Positions 17,518 through 26,317 of a DNA stretch of 64,000 nt are shown here, in pieces. The translations under genes and the position numbers were made by a program. The notes below the pieces were generated by a model, which saw only the letters and a program-made list of their open reading frames with translations, searched no databases and was not told where the DNA came from. This stretch comes from Jannaschia pagri. Its GTDB lineage: Bacteria; Pseudomonadota; Alphaproteobacteria; Rhodobacterales; Rhodobacteraceae. The first letter of the stretch is position 1. Each line of letters opens with the position of its first letter. The stretch is from positions 169,974 to 233,973 of the forward strand of contig NZ_BPFH01000006.1 in assembly GCF_019655435.1 (NCBI RefSeq). The letters run 5' to 3'.

Positions 17518-19554
17518 CTACCTGTCCGCCCGCAGCACCTCCAGGAAGGCGTCACCGAAGCGTTCGGCGTGCCGTGCGCCCAGGATGCGTTCCAGGATAT
17601 CGGCGTCTGGTGGGGATTTGGCGACCTTGGCCAATTGCGACGAGGAGCAAGACATCGGCTTGTCGAGACCCGTGGCGCCCCGGGCCAGATCGTTTTGCAC
17701 CGACAGTAGGCGGTCATAGATCGCCCCTTCGGTCCGGCCCGCCAGTTTGCGGCGGGCGGGGTGCTGGGCCTCGGGCATCTCGCCGGTGATGACCGACAGA
17801 AAGGTCGCGCCGTAGCGGTCCAGCTTGGTCGCCCCGACGCCGGTGATCCCCGCCATATCGTCCAGCGAACCGGGTCGCCTCTCGGCCATTTCGATCAGGG
17901 TGCGGTCGGTAAAGACCACATGGGCGGGCACGCCCTGGGCCTCGGCCAGCGCCCGGCGCTTCGCCTTTAGCGCCGACAGCAGGGGGGCATCTTCTTCGCT
18001 GACCAACTGCTTGACCGCTGGGCGCCGCTCGGCCCGTTTGATGGTGTCGCGCCGCAGGGTGACGCTGGCCTCGCCGCGCAGCACCGGGCGCGCGGCCTCC
18101 ATGAAGCGCAGGGCGCCGTGACGTTCGGGGTCGGGGCGGACAAGATCCAGGCCCATCATCTGTCGAAAGATCGCCTGCCACTGGGGTTTCGGAATGTCGC
18201 GCCCACAGCCGAAGGTGGGCAGCGCATCGTGGCCGAAACGCCTCGTCTTGTCCGTCTCCGCGCCCAGCAACACATCGATCAGATGCCCGGTGCCGAAGCG
18301 TTCCTCGGTCCGCAGCATGGCCGACAGGGCTTTGCGGACTTCGGTCGTGGCGTCGAACAACTCAGGCGGCTTGGCGCAGAGGTCGCAATTGCCGCAGGGC
18401 GCGGCATCCTCACCGAAAAAGGCCAGCAGGGTCACCCGGCGGCAGACCTGCGCTTCGGCCAGGCCCAGAAGGGCGTTCAGGCGACCGTGGTCGGCGGCTT
18501 TCATCTCGGGCGGGGCGAGGCCCTCGTCGATCTGCTGGCGACGAAAGCGAATGTCGTCGGAGCCGAACAGGGTCAGAGTGTCCGCCGGGGCCCCATCGCG
18601 GCCCGCGCGGCCGATTTCTTGGTAATAGCCCTCCACGGACTTCGGCAGGTCCGCATGGGCGACCCAGCGAATGTCGGGCTTGTCGATGCCCATGCCAAAG
18701 GCAACCGTGGCCACGACGATCAACCCGTCTTCCTGTTGAAACCGGGTTTCCACGAGGCGACGGTCGTCGGGGTCCATGCCCGCGTGATAGTGGCAGGCGC
18801 TATGCCCCGCCTCGGTCAGGGCCCGCGCCAGCCCTTCGGTTTTGGAACGGGTGCCGCAATAGACGATGCCTGACTGGCCCTTGCGCGCGGCGGCAAAGGA
18901 CAGGATCTGGGCGCGGGGGCTGTTCTTGGGCTCAAAGGCCAGGGCTAGGTTCGGGCGGTCGAAGCCATGCAGGAAGACCTCGGGCGGGGCGGCGAACAGG
19001 CGGCGGACCATTTCGTCGCGGGTTTGTTCATCGGCGGTGGCGGTGAAGGCGGCCAGGGGCACGCCGAGCGACTGCCGCAATTCACCGATGCGCAGGTAAT
19101 CGGGGCGGAAATCATGGCCCCATTGGCTGACGCAATGGGCCTCGTCCACGGCGATCAGAGTGCAATTGGCCCGTTTGAGCATCCGTTCCGTCGCCGTTGA
19201 GGCCAGCCGTTCCGGCGCAATGTAGAGCAGTTTGAGGTCGCCCGCGTCGATGGCTTGCCAGACGGCTTCGGTCTCCTCCTCGGTGTTGCCAGAGGTCAGG
19301 GCGCCCGCAGCCACCCCGGCCTCTTGCAAGGCGCGGACCTGGTCGCGCATCAAGGCGATCAGCGGCGAGATCACCACCGTCAGCCCGTCGCGACAGAGGG
19401 CAGGCAATTGGAAACACAGGGATTTTCCGCCGCCCGTCGGCATTATTGCGAGCACGTCGCGGCCCGCCGTGACGGCCTCGACGATCTCTGCTTGGCCGGG
19501 CCGGAAGGCGTCAAAACCAAAAACCTGGGACAGCAGGGCATGGGGGTCTGACAT
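17518..19554 (-). CDS. recQ: ATP-dependent DNA helicase RecQ
   Basis: RecQ unwinds DNA 3' to 5' in recombination and fork repair. The 678-residue protein has the Q motif region (FRPGQAEIV), Walker A MPTGGGKSLCFQLPA, Walker B with the aromatic-rich loop VDEAHCVSQWGHDFRPDY, helicase motif VI QEIGRAGRDG, the zinc-binding cysteines of the RQC region (CRRVTLLAFFGE...CGNCDLC) and a C-terminal HRDC domain (VFTDRTLIEMAERRPGS). I chose the ATG at 19554 (MSDPHALLSQVFGFD); the upstream 47 codons are unlike the family. It is divergent from the TRAP gene. Confidence 0.96.
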   Translation of the reverse strand: MSDPHALLSQVFGFDAFRPGQAEIVEAVTAGRDVLAIMPTGGGKSLCFQLPALCRDGLTVVISPLIALMRDQVRALQEAGVAAGALTSGNTEEETEAVWQAIDAGDLKLLYIAPERLASTATERMLKRANCTLIAVDEAHCVSQWGHDFRPDYLRIGELRQSLGVPLAAFTATADEQTRDEMVRRLFAAPPEVFLHGFDRPNLALAFEPKNSPRAQILSFAAARKGQSGIVYCGTRSKTEGLARALTEAGHSACHYHAGMDPDDRRLVETRFQQEDGLIVVATVAFGMGIDKPDIRWVAHADLPKSVEGYYQEIGRAGRDGAPADTLTLFGSDDIRFRRQQIDEGLAPPEMKAADHGRLNALLGLAEAQVCRRVTLLAFFGEDAAPCGNCDLCAKPPELFDATTEVRKALSAMLRTEERFGTGHLIDVLLGAETDKTRRFGHDALPTFGCGRDIPKPQWQAIFRQMMGLDLVRPDPERHGALRFMEAARPVLRGEASVTLRRDTIKRAERRPAVKQLVSEEDAPLLSALKAKRRALAEAQGVPAHVVFTDRTLIEMAERRPGSLDDMAGITGVGATKLDRYGATFLSVITGEMPEAQHPARRKLAGRTEGAIYDRLLSVQNDLARGATGLDKPMSCSSSQLAKVAKSPPDADILERILGARHAERFGDAFLEVLRADR

Positions 19555-19658
19555 CAAAGGCTCCACGGGTTTCCTATGGGGTGATTCCCACACCCGATGG
19601 GGGCAAACAAGCCCCGGCTCATGTTCTAGATGAGAATAATTCGCAACTTTCCCCCTTG

Positions 19659-19684
19659 GCCTATACCTAGATTTACGTATAGGC
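19659..19684. promoter_or_regulatory. Operator-like inverted repeat upstream of the TRAP binding protein
   Basis: GCCTATAC - 10 bases - GTATAGGC is a perfect 8-base dyad in the 164-base gap between recQ and the TRAP gene. It lies 35 bases upstream of the TRAP start at 19719, where a repressor or activator of that gene could bind. The regulator is not in the window. The local AT content is higher than around it. Confidence 0.45.
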
Positions 19685-19718
19685 AGGCGCTCCACTACAA
19701 CAAATGGGGGACACTCCC

Positions 19719-20741
19719 ATGAACGTCCTGAACGCCACCCTCGTCGCTCTGGCCTTGGCCACCCCTGCCGCCGCGCAGGAGGTCACCTTGCGCTTCCAGC
19801 ATTTCGTGAACCCAAATTCGGCCAATCCGAAGAACTTCATGGCCCCCTGGGCCGAAGCCATCGAGACTCAGTCCAATGGCCGCATCAAGGTTGAGCTTTA
19901 TCCCTTCATGCAACTCGGCGGCTCGCCCGTGAACATGTACGACCTGATTGCCGATGGCGCGGTCGACGGCGGCTGGGTGATCCCCGGCTACCAGCCCGGT
20001 CGCTTCCCCGAGGCGGAGGCGCTTGAGTTGCCCTTCATGACGCCGAAATCGGCGGAGGCTGCGTCCCAAGCTGCTTGGGATTTCACGGAAAAGCACCTGC
20101 TTGATGACTTCGCGGACGTGCATATCGTGGCGGCGCACCTGCATGGGCCGGGCATCATCCACAAGAAGGGTGACGCACCGGAAACGCTGGACGATTTCGC
20201 CGGTCTGGACCTGCGCGGACCCTCCCGGCCCGCGACTCTGCTGCTGGAAGCCATGGGGGCGAACCCCGTCGGTATGCCCGTGCCCGCCTTCCCCGAGGCC
20301 CTGGCCAAAGGTGTGTTGGATGGCGGTGTGATCCCTTGGGAACAGGCGCCCTCGCTGAAGCTGGATGAGCTGACCGACAGCCACACAGATGTGGCAGGCG
20401 ACCGCGCGCTCTATAACCTCTACTTCCTGTGGGCCATGAACAAGGACGTCTACGAGGGGTTGCCCGACGATCTGAAGGCTGTGATCGACGCGAACTCCGG
20501 CGCCATGGCCTCGGCCTGGGCGGGACGCGCCCATGACATCGGCGACGCCGACGGTCGTGCTGTGATCGAAGCGCGTGGCAACCAGATCGCGGAACTGTCC
20601 GCTGAGGTCACGGGCGAGATCGAGGCCCTGGGTGCCGATGTCACCGAGGCTTGGATCGCCGAGATGGACGGTAAGGGCTTGGATGGTGCGGGCCTCGTGG
20701 CCGATGCGCGCGCCGCCGTGGCGACCTACACGGCGGAGTGA
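19719..20741 (+). CDS. TRAP transporter substrate-binding protein (DctP type), orphan
   Basis: This 340-residue periplasmic binding protein has a signal peptide ending ATPAAAQ and the DctP signatures LRFQHFVNPNSANPKNF, then IKVELYPFMQLGG, and the C-terminal-lobe segment LDLRGPSRPATLLLEAMGANPV whose arginine usually binds the carboxylate of the ligand. I use the ATG at 19719 (GGGGG 10 bases upstream) rather than 19704. No DctQ or DctM membrane gene is nearby, so it must work with a distant permease or as a sensor. The ligand is probably an organic acid. Confidence 0.9.
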   Translation: MNVLNATLVALALATPAAAQEVTLRFQHFVNPNSANPKNFMAPWAEAIETQSNGRIKVELYPFMQLGGSPVNMYDLIADGAVDGGWVIPGYQPGRFPEAEALELPFMTPKSAEAASQAAWDFTEKHLLDDFADVHIVAAHLHGPGIIHKKGDAPETLDDFAGLDLRGPSRPATLLLEAMGANPVGMPVPAFPEALAKGVLDGGVIPWEQAPSLKLDELTDSHTDVAGDRALYNLYFLWAMNKDVYEGLPDDLKAVIDANSGAMASAWAGRAHDIGDADGRAVIEARGNQIAELSAEVTGEIEALGADVTEAWIAEMDGKGLDGAGLVADARAAVATYTAE

Positions 20742-21301
20742 CCCATGGGGCGGGGCTCGCCCGCCGCCCTGGCAAAAGTGACCAGCGTCTCGCCATAACG
20801 GCGCTGGTCCAGCAACGACAGGCCGTCCAACTTGGGCGGCCTGTTGTCTTCCCAGACGATCAGCGCACCGGGCGCGATCCATCCCATTTGCGTGAGCGCG
20901 GCCAGGGCCGCCTCTCCCAGGTCCTTGCCGTAGGGTGGGTCCAGGAAGACCAGATCATGGGGCGTGCCCGGGCCAGGACGACGGGCGTCCCGTGTGACGA
21001 CCTGCGCCGGAGCACCCAACGTGCGGATGTTGTCCCGCAGGATTGCGAGCGAAGTCCGCCCCTGTTCGATGAAGGTCGCGCGGTCCGCGCCTCGGCTCAG
21101 GGCCTCTAGACCTAAGGCACCCGTACCCGCGAAGACATCGAGCACCGTGCGGCCCTCCAAGTCTTCGCCGAGGCTGTTGAGCAGCAAGTTGAAGATCGAC
21201 TCCCGCACGCGGTCAGTCGTGGGGCGCAGGTGCGCGGCGCTGTCGCCTTTCCCGACCGACGCGAGGCGTCGGCCCCGCCAGCGGCCGCCTATGATCCTCA
21301 C
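20726..21301 (-). CDS. rsmD: 16S rRNA (guanine966-N2)-methyltransferase RsmD
   Basis: RsmD methylates G966 of 16S rRNA in the 30S subunit. The 191-residue product begins with RIIGGRWRGRRL, has the family DRVRESIFNLL and the SAM-binding VLDVFAGTGALGLEALSRGA, and the catalytic DPPYGKD motif (the N6/N2-methyltransferase signature). I place the start at the GTG at 21301 because it overlaps the stop of the upstream reductase gene as GTGA; earlier frame extends but does not match the family. Its 3' end overlaps the TRAP gene end by 16 bases, convergently. Confidence 0.92.
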   Translation of the reverse strand: MRIIGGRWRGRRLASVGKGDSAAHLRPTTDRVRESIFNLLLNSLGEDLEGRTVLDVFAGTGALGLEALSRGADRATFIEQGRTSLAILRDNIRTLGAPAQVVTRDARRPGPGTPHDLVFLDPPYGKDLGEAALAALTQMGWIAPGALIVWEDNRPPKLDGLSLLDQRRYGETLVTFARAAGEPRPMGHSAV

Positions 21302-22506
21302 ATCAGGGCCTTGATGGGGGTTGCCGCATCTGCCACCGCAGCCGGATCGGGCGAGCGCCCGGCCTCGATCAGCCGTTTGCCGACCATGTAAGCGCGGGGG
21401 GCGTTCAGCGCGTCGACGGACAGCAGTTGGTCCCCGGCGTAGTACCAGTGGGATAGGCCCTCGCCCGTGTCGCTCCCGTCGCGGACCACGACCGTTTCGA
21501 ACCCAGCATTTAGGCCCGCGATTTGCAGCTTCACATCGTATTGGTCGGACCAGAACCACGGCTTTGCGGTGTAGGCCACGTTCGCGCCAAGAATGTTGCG
21601 GGCCACCGCCTGGGCCTGGTCGATCGCATGGGGCACGGATTCGAGCCGCAACCGGACGTCGCCCTGCGGGAAGGAACAGCAGTCCCCAGCGGCCCAGATC
21701 CCCGGCACATCGGTCTGGCCATGGGTATCGACGGCGATGCCGTTGTCCAAACTTGCCCCCGCTGCCTCGGCCAGGGCAGTGTTCGGGGTCACGCCGATCC
21801 CAACGACGACCGCATCCACGGCGATCTCGGTGCCATCCGCCAGCTGCGCTCCGGTCACACGGTCTGTGCCCAGCAGGCGCTCCAACGCGGCTCCTTCGAT
21901 GATCTCGACCCCCTCGGCCCGGTGCTTTGCGGCGATCCAGGCGGCGGTCTCGGCGCTGGCGACGCGGGCGAGGATGCGGGGGGCGGCCTCCAGCAGGGTG
22001 ACGCGCATGCCGCGTTTGCGCGCGACCGCCGCGGCCTCCAACCCGATGTAGCCGCCGCCGACCACCAACAAATGCGCGCCCGGGGCGAAGGCGGGCTCCA
22101 TCTGGTCGATGTCGGCCAAGGCGCGGACGGAGAACACGCCGTCCAGATCACCGCCGATGGCCCCAGGCAAGCGTCTGGCCGTAGACCCGGTGGTCAGGAC
22201 CAGGGCGTCCCAGGCCTCGGACCCGCCCGCATGGGTCAGGGTGCGCGCCGCGCCGTCGATCCCCGTGATCTCAACGCCCAGACGCAGGTCGATCTTTTGA
22301 TCGTCGTAGAAGGAGGGCGGCCGCAGGAACAGACGCTCCCGCTCCATCTCGCCCAGCAGGTAGGCCTTGGACAGGGGCGGGCGCTGATAGGGCACTTCGG
22401 CCTCGGCCCCCCACAATGTGATGCGGCCTTCGAAGCCTTCCTTGCGGAGCGTTTCCACGGTTGAGGCCCCCGCCTGTCCGGCCCCCACGACGGCAATATG
22501 ATCCAT
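21298..22506 (-). CDS. FAD-dependent NADH oxidoreductase (ferredoxin/rubredoxin reductase type)
   Basis: This 402-residue flavoprotein shows an FAD-binding start IAVVGAGQAGASTVETL, the conserved PYQRPPLSKAYL, an NAD-binding GGGYIGLEAAAVARKRG and a second FAD motif DVPGIWAAGDCCSFP. The family includes ThcD/AlkT-type ferredoxin or rubredoxin reductases that feed cytochrome P450 or dioxygenase systems. No ferredoxin, P450 or oxygenase gene is in the window, so its electron acceptor is unknown. It is coupled to rsmD by a 4-base overlap and divergent from the peroxiredoxin gene. Confidence 0.88.
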   Translation of the reverse strand: MDHIAVVGAGQAGASTVETLRKEGFEGRITLWGAEAEVPYQRPPLSKAYLLGEMERERLFLRPPSFYDDQKIDLRLGVEITGIDGAARTLTHAGGSEAWDALVLTTGSTARRLPGAIGGDLDGVFSVRALADIDQMEPAFAPGAHLLVVGGGYIGLEAAAVARKRGMRVTLLEAAPRILARVASAETAAWIAAKHRAEGVEIIEGAALERLLGTDRVTGAQLADGTEIAVDAVVVGIGVTPNTALAEAAGASLDNGIAVDTHGQTDVPGIWAAGDCCSFPQGDVRLRLESVPHAIDQAQAVARNILGANVAYTAKPWFWSDQYDVKLQIAGLNAGFETVVVRDGSDTGEGLSHWYYAGDQLLSVDALNAPRAYMVGKRLIEAGRSPDPAAVADAATPIKALM

Positions 22507-22584
22507 GGTCCATCCCTGACTGGTTGCCCTTGGGGCGCAGGGCTATATGGCAGGGGGGAAAACTTCAAACGCGAGGACCGCGAA

Positions 22585-23073
22585 ATGGCAATTACGACGG
22601 GTGATACACTGCCGGATGCCCAACTTCTGCGCATCGGAGCCGAGGGGCCAGAGGCGGTGTCCCTGGCTGAGACGATCAAGGGCAAGACCGTGGTGATCTT
22701 TGCCGTACCGGGCGCCTTTACCGGGGTATGCACGACGGCCCATGTGCCCAGCTTCATCCGCACCAAGGATGGGTTTGCCGAAAAGGGCGTGGATACGATC
22801 ATTGGGGTTTCGGTGAACGACCCCTTCGTCATGCAGGCCTGGGCGGATGCCACGGGCGCGTCCGAGGCGGGCCTCCATCTGCTGGGCGATGCCGACGGTG
22901 CGTTTACCAAGGCCATGGGGATGGATTTCACCGCGCCGCCAGCCGGTCTGATCGGACGCTCCAAGCGCTATGCGGCTATCGTTGAAGACGGTGTTGTGAA
23001 GACGCTGCATGTGGAAGAGAGCCCGGGCGTGTGCGAGGCCTCTGGCGGCGAGGCTCTGCTGGCGACGCTGTAA
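22585..23073 (+). CDS. Peroxiredoxin, Prx5 type
   Basis: This 162-residue enzyme reduces hydroperoxides. It shows VPGAFTGVCTTAHVPSF with the peroxidatic Cys49, and ESPGVCEASGGE with a second cysteine at 150, matching the resolving cysteine of the atypical two-cysteine Prx5 group. It therefore probably needs thioredoxin or glutaredoxin for recycling. I chose the ATG at 22585. A good rho-independent terminator at 23151-23181 ends the transcript, so it is probably monocistronic. The divergent FAD reductase could in principle feed a disulfide reductase for it, but that is speculation. Confidence 0.92.
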   Translation: MAITTGDTLPDAQLLRIGAEGPEAVSLAETIKGKTVVIFAVPGAFTGVCTTAHVPSFIRTKDGFAEKGVDTIIGVSVNDPFVMQAWADATGASEAGLHLLGDADGAFTKAMGMDFTAPPAGLIGRSKRYAAIVEDGVVKTLHVEESPGVCEASGGEALLATL

Positions 23074-23150
23074 GGCGTCGCCTCGGACAGGCGTCGATAT
23101 GGGTTTGGGAACGGACCGCACATCGACGCTGTGTTCTGAGACTCAAATAG

Positions 23151-23181
23151 CACCACCGCGGTCATGTGCGGTGGTGTTTTT
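23151..23181 (+). terminator. Rho-independent terminator after the peroxiredoxin gene
   Basis: Perfect 9-base arms CACCACCGC / GCGGTGGTG at 23151-23159 and 23168-23176 enclose an 8-base loop and are followed by five T residues. It is the clearest terminator in the window and ends 108 bases after the peroxiredoxin stop. Confidence 0.9.
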
Positions 23182-23499
23182 ACGACACACATGGGCCGAC
23201 TTGGGGCGCGTGGCAGTGCGCCTCCGACTGGCAGAACCTGCCGTCGTGTTTAGGGGCGCTTTGCGCCTCCCTCCAACACGTGGCTTACGGGTCATGCGTG
23301 CAGCTGGATGGCCCCCATGGCGTACATCTCACCTCATGAACCGATTGCGTGGTCAAATCGCCAGCGGTTCACCGCTGCGGTCAGCTCTGTCTCGCAAACG
23401 GCTGAATGGATCGGGGCAGCAAACGGTTTGGCCCATACTGTTGGAACCATGGCCAATTGGATGCGTCCCTGTGCCAGGCGCCCCTGAGGGCCGAGCCCC
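23182..23499. other. Non-coding stretch of about 320 bases
   Basis: I find no gene, RNA or repeat I can support between the peroxiredoxin terminator and the end of the Lrp gene. One rightward frame crosses it without family features and is probably spurious. Base composition is slightly lower in GC than the flanks. Confidence 0.55.
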
Positions 23500-23919
23500 C
23501 TAGCGTCGCGTCGAGAGGAACAGATTGGTTTCCGACCGGCTGATCCCGTCGATTTGGCGGATACGGTTCAGCGTCTCGTCTAGGGCCTCCAGCGTTTCGG
23601 CCCCCAACTCCGCCACGAGGTCCCAGCGGCCATGGGTGGAGTGGACGGCCTCCACTTCCGGCATGGCGGTCAGGCTGTGACTGATCCGGCGGGTTCCTGT
23701 GCCGTCGATCTGAATCAGAATTATGCCACGGACGGGGCGACCGGCCACATCGCTTCGTAGGATCGCGCGGTAGCCCTGGATTTCGCCGGTCTCTTGCAGC
23801 CGTTCCATGCGGGTGCGAACCGTTGCCCGCGTCACGCCCAGTGTTGCTGCCAAGGTCGAGATCGGCGCCCGCCCGTCCTGACGAAGCTCCGCCAGAAGAC
23901 GCTTATCCAGATCGTCCAT
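23500..23919 (-). CDS. Lrp/AsnC family transcriptional regulator
   Basis: This 139-residue regulator has the N-terminal winged helix (DLDKRLLAELRQDGRAPISTL followed by ATLGVTRATVRTRMERLQ) and the C-terminal ligand-binding RAM domain (RGIILIQIDGTGTRR, then VHSTHGRWDLVAELG). It is divergent from arginase across a 117-base gap, the classic position for a local activator. The likely effector is an amino acid such as arginine or ornithine, so I infer that it controls arginase and ornithine cyclodeaminase and itself. Confidence 0.9.
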   Translation of the reverse strand: MDDLDKRLLAELRQDGRAPISTLAATLGVTRATVRTRMERLQETGEIQGYRAILRSDVAGRPVRGIILIQIDGTGTRRISHSLTAMPEVEAVHSTHGRWDLVAELGAETLEALDETLNRIRQIDGISRSETNLFLSTRR

Positions 23920-24036
23920 ACTGTCGCTTTTGCTATGCGGAATGGTGAAAACACATGCCCATATTGGTCAATTTGGATCATGCGATTGATCAGGGCAAGC
24001 TGCATCATAGGTCGCATGACCCATCGCGGAGGTTCC

Positions 24037-24948
24037 ATGGGACGCCCAATCCAGCTTATTGATGTGCCCGTTCAGTCGGGCGCGCGGCGTCGCGGCTGTG
24101 TCATGGGGCCAGACGCCCTTCGAACGGCTGGGATGGCGGAGGTTCTGACCGATCTGGGCTATGGGGTCTCGACCGCGTCGATCAATCCGCCTGCCACCTC
24201 GCCCGACGGCGCAGACACGTCCGGCGATCTGCACGCCCCCGAAGCCTGCGCCGCCTGGATCGCGGCCATTCAGGCCTATGACGTGCCCGCCGGGGCATTG
24301 CCGATCTTTCTGGGCGGTGATCATCTTTTGGCGGCAGGGGTTGTCCCGGCCATGGCTTCACGGAGCGACCGGCCACAGTTTGTGCTCTGGCTCGACGCCC
24401 ATAGCGACATCCACACGCCGGCGACGACGACCAGCGGGAACCTGCATGGCACGCCTGTCGCCTATTTCACTGGCGCCCCTGAGTTCGAAGGCGTGTTTCC
24501 ACCGCCCCGCGCAACGGTCGACCCAGGGAAGATCCTGATGCTCGGTCTGCGCTCCGTCGATCCCGATGAGAAGGCGGCGCTCGTCCGCGCGGGTGTCGTG
24601 ACCGCCGATATGCGCACCATCGACGAACACGGCATCGCGCCGCCCCTCCGGCGGTTCTTGGATGAAGTGCGCGTCGCCAACGGGGATCTGCACGTCAGCC
24701 TCGACGTGGACTTCCTGGACCCATCCATTGCGCCCGCCGTGGGCACAACCGTGCCAGGCGGCGCGACCTTCCGGGAGGCGCATCTGGTGATGGAAATGCT
24801 GCACGACTCTGGCCTGGTCACCTCGCTGGACATCGCGGAGCTGAACCCATTCCTGGACGAGCGCGGACGCACCACCTCGTTGATCGTGGATTTGATCGCG
24901 TCCCTGTTCGGAAAGGCGGTTCTGGACCGCCCAACGCGACGTGGTTGA
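24037..24948 (+). CDS. rocF: Arginase
   Basis: This 303-residue manganese enzyme hydrolyses arginine to ornithine and urea. Its binuclear metal ligands are visible in IFLGGDHLLAAG, WLDAHSDIHTP and HVSLDVDFLDPSIAP, in the ureohydrolase order, and the substrate loop with TSGNLHGTPV is present. I chose the ATG at 24037, after GGAGG at 24028-24032; an ATG at 24016 is possible. It is followed 16 bases later by ornithine cyclodeaminase, giving a two-step route from arginine toward proline, next to a divergent Lrp regulator. A urease to use the urea is not in the window. Confidence 0.93.
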   Translation: MGRPIQLIDVPVQSGARRRGCVMGPDALRTAGMAEVLTDLGYGVSTASINPPATSPDGADTSGDLHAPEACAAWIAAIQAYDVPAGALPIFLGGDHLLAAGVVPAMASRSDRPQFVLWLDAHSDIHTPATTTSGNLHGTPVAYFTGAPEFEGVFPPPRATVDPGKILMLGLRSVDPDEKAALVRAGVVTADMRTIDEHGIAPPLRRFLDEVRVANGDLHVSLDVDFLDPSIAPAVGTTVPGGATFREAHLVMEMLHDSGLVTSLDIAELNPFLDERGRTTSLIVDLIASLFGKAVLDRPTRRG

Positions 24949-24964
24949 TCGGAGGGAGAGTGCC

Positions 24965-26038
24965 ATGAACCCGTCGCCACCCACGCCCTCTTCCTTGGCC
25001 ATGGTCCCCTTCGTATCGGTTGAGCACATGATGCGGCTCATCAACGAGATGGGCATTGCCGAAACCATTGCAGCCATCGCTGACCGGATCGAAGCCGACT
25101 TCCTGCGGTGGGAGCGGTTCGACAAGGTGGCGCGCGTCCCGTCCCATTCCGAGACAGGGGTCATCGAGTTGATGCCCACATCGGATGGCGAATTCTACGG
25201 GTTCAAATATGTGAACGGCCATCCGGCAAACATGGCGCGGGGCTATCAGACCGTCACCGCCTTCGGCGTTCTGGCGCGGGTGGACACCGGCTACCCCGTG
25301 ATGGTGAGCGAGATGACCATCCTGACGGCTTTGCGCACGGCGGCCATGTCCGTGGTGGCGGCGCGCCATCTGGCGCCGAAGGACGGGCGGGTCATGGCGA
25401 TCATCGGGAACGGGGCACAATGCGAGTTCCAGGCGCTCGGCTTTCATCACTGCCTTGGGATTGAGGAGGTCCGGCTGTGGGATCTGGAACCCGCTGCCAC
25501 GGCTAAGGCGGCACGGAACCTGCGCGAAACCGGTTTGACGGTGGTGGCCTGCACCAGTGCCGAAGCGGCCATCGAGGGGGCGCAAATCATCACGACCTGT
25601 ACGGCAGACAAGCGGCAGGCCACCATCCTGACCGACAATATGGTCGGGGCGGGCGTTCACCTGAACGCCATCGGAGGGGATTGTCCGGGCAAAACAGAAT
25701 TCCACCGCGACATCCTGCTGAGGTCCGATATCTTTGTGGAATACGCGCCGCAAACCCGGATCGAGGGAGAGATCCAACAACTGCCCGCCTACCATCCCGT
25801 GACAGACCTCTGGCGCGTGATCGCCGGCCAGCGGCCCGGGCGCACCTCGGCCCATCAAACGACGTTGTTCGACAGCGTCGGGTTCGCCACCGAGGACTTC
25901 AGCGCCCTGTGCCACATCTACGATGAGATGCGGCGGACCGGTTACCATACCGAGTTGGATCTGCTCGCTGATCCAGACGATCCGCGCGACCTGTTCGGGA
26001 TGGTGCGCCGCGGGGGCGGGGGCCAGAGTTTTCGTTGA
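24965..26038 (+). CDS. Ornithine cyclodeaminase
   Basis: This 357-residue member of the ornithine cyclodeaminase/mu-crystallin family converts ornithine to proline with release of ammonia, using bound NAD. The Rossmann loop is MAIIGNGAQCEFQALGF; ahead of it lie YGFKYVNGHPANMARGY and VMVSEMTILTALRTAAMS, the family's substrate region, and later GAGVHLNAIGGDCPGKTE. The ribosome binding site GGAGGGAGAG just precedes the ATG at 24965. The C-terminus ends GGGGQSFR and, like that of dapE, is coded by a hairpin repeat, 26023-26047. Confidence 0.92.
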   Translation: MNPSPPTPSSLAMVPFVSVEHMMRLINEMGIAETIAAIADRIEADFLRWERFDKVARVPSHSETGVIELMPTSDGEFYGFKYVNGHPANMARGYQTVTAFGVLARVDTGYPVMVSEMTILTALRTAAMSVVAARHLAPKDGRVMAIIGNGAQCEFQALGFHHCLGIEEVRLWDLEPAATAKAARNLRETGLTVVACTSAEAAIEGAQIITTCTADKRQATILTDNMVGAGVHLNAIGGDCPGKTEFHRDILLRSDIFVEYAPQTRIEGEIQQLPAYHPVTDLWRVIAGQRPGRTSAHQTTLFDSVGFATEDFSALCHIYDEMRRTGYHTELDLLADPDDPRDLFGMVRRGGGGQSFR

Positions 26039-26073
26039 AAACTCTGGTAAAAGTCTTCGGGGAAGACTTTTTT
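26023..26073. repeat. Two-hairpin element, copy 2 (ornithine cyclodeaminase 3' end)
   Basis: Hairpin A' at 26023-26047 has perfect 11-base arms (CCAGAGTTTTC / GAAAACTCTGG) with loop GTT and includes the last codons and stop of the cyclodeaminase. Hairpin B' at 26049-26071 has the same 10-base arms as copy 1 (AAAAGTCTTC / GAAGACTTTT) with loop GGG, followed by TT. The order and spacing match copy 1 at 16100-16149. It likely serves as a terminator for both convergent units. Confidence 0.85.
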
Positions 26074-26077
26074 GCGC

Positions 26078-26317
26078 TCACATCAGGCCGTTGATCGCCG
26101 TGGCCAAGGCTGTGTCCTTGTCGGTTAAGCCGCCTGCGTCGTGGGTTGTCAGGCGGATGTCCACGCGGTTGTAGACGTTGGACCATTCCGGGTGGTGGTC
26201 TGCCGTCTCGGCCAGCATCGCAACCCGTGTCATAAACCCCCAGGCCTCAGAGAAGTCCTGAAAGGTAAACTGCCGCGTCAGCGCCCCGTCATCTTCGGTC
26301 CAACCGTCTGGTGTCAT
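26078..26317 (-). CDS. phhB: 4a-hydroxytetrahydrobiopterin dehydratase (PhhB/PCD)
   Basis: This 79-residue protein is a pterin-4a-carbinolamine dehydratase, shown by the family core [21 protein letters not shown] followed by [12 protein letters not shown]. It recycles the cofactor of aromatic amino acid hydroxylases; in some bacteria it serves molybdopterin or other roles instead. No phenylalanine hydroxylase gene is in the window. The 79-residue size is short but complete. The ATG at 26317 overlaps the stop of the FemAB-like gene as ATGA, placing it last in a four-gene reverse-strand operon. Confidence 0.92.
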   Translation of the reverse strand: MTPDGWTEDDGALTRQFTFQDFSEAWGFMTRVAMLAETADHHPEWSNVYNRVDIRLTTHDAGGLTDKDTALATAINGLM

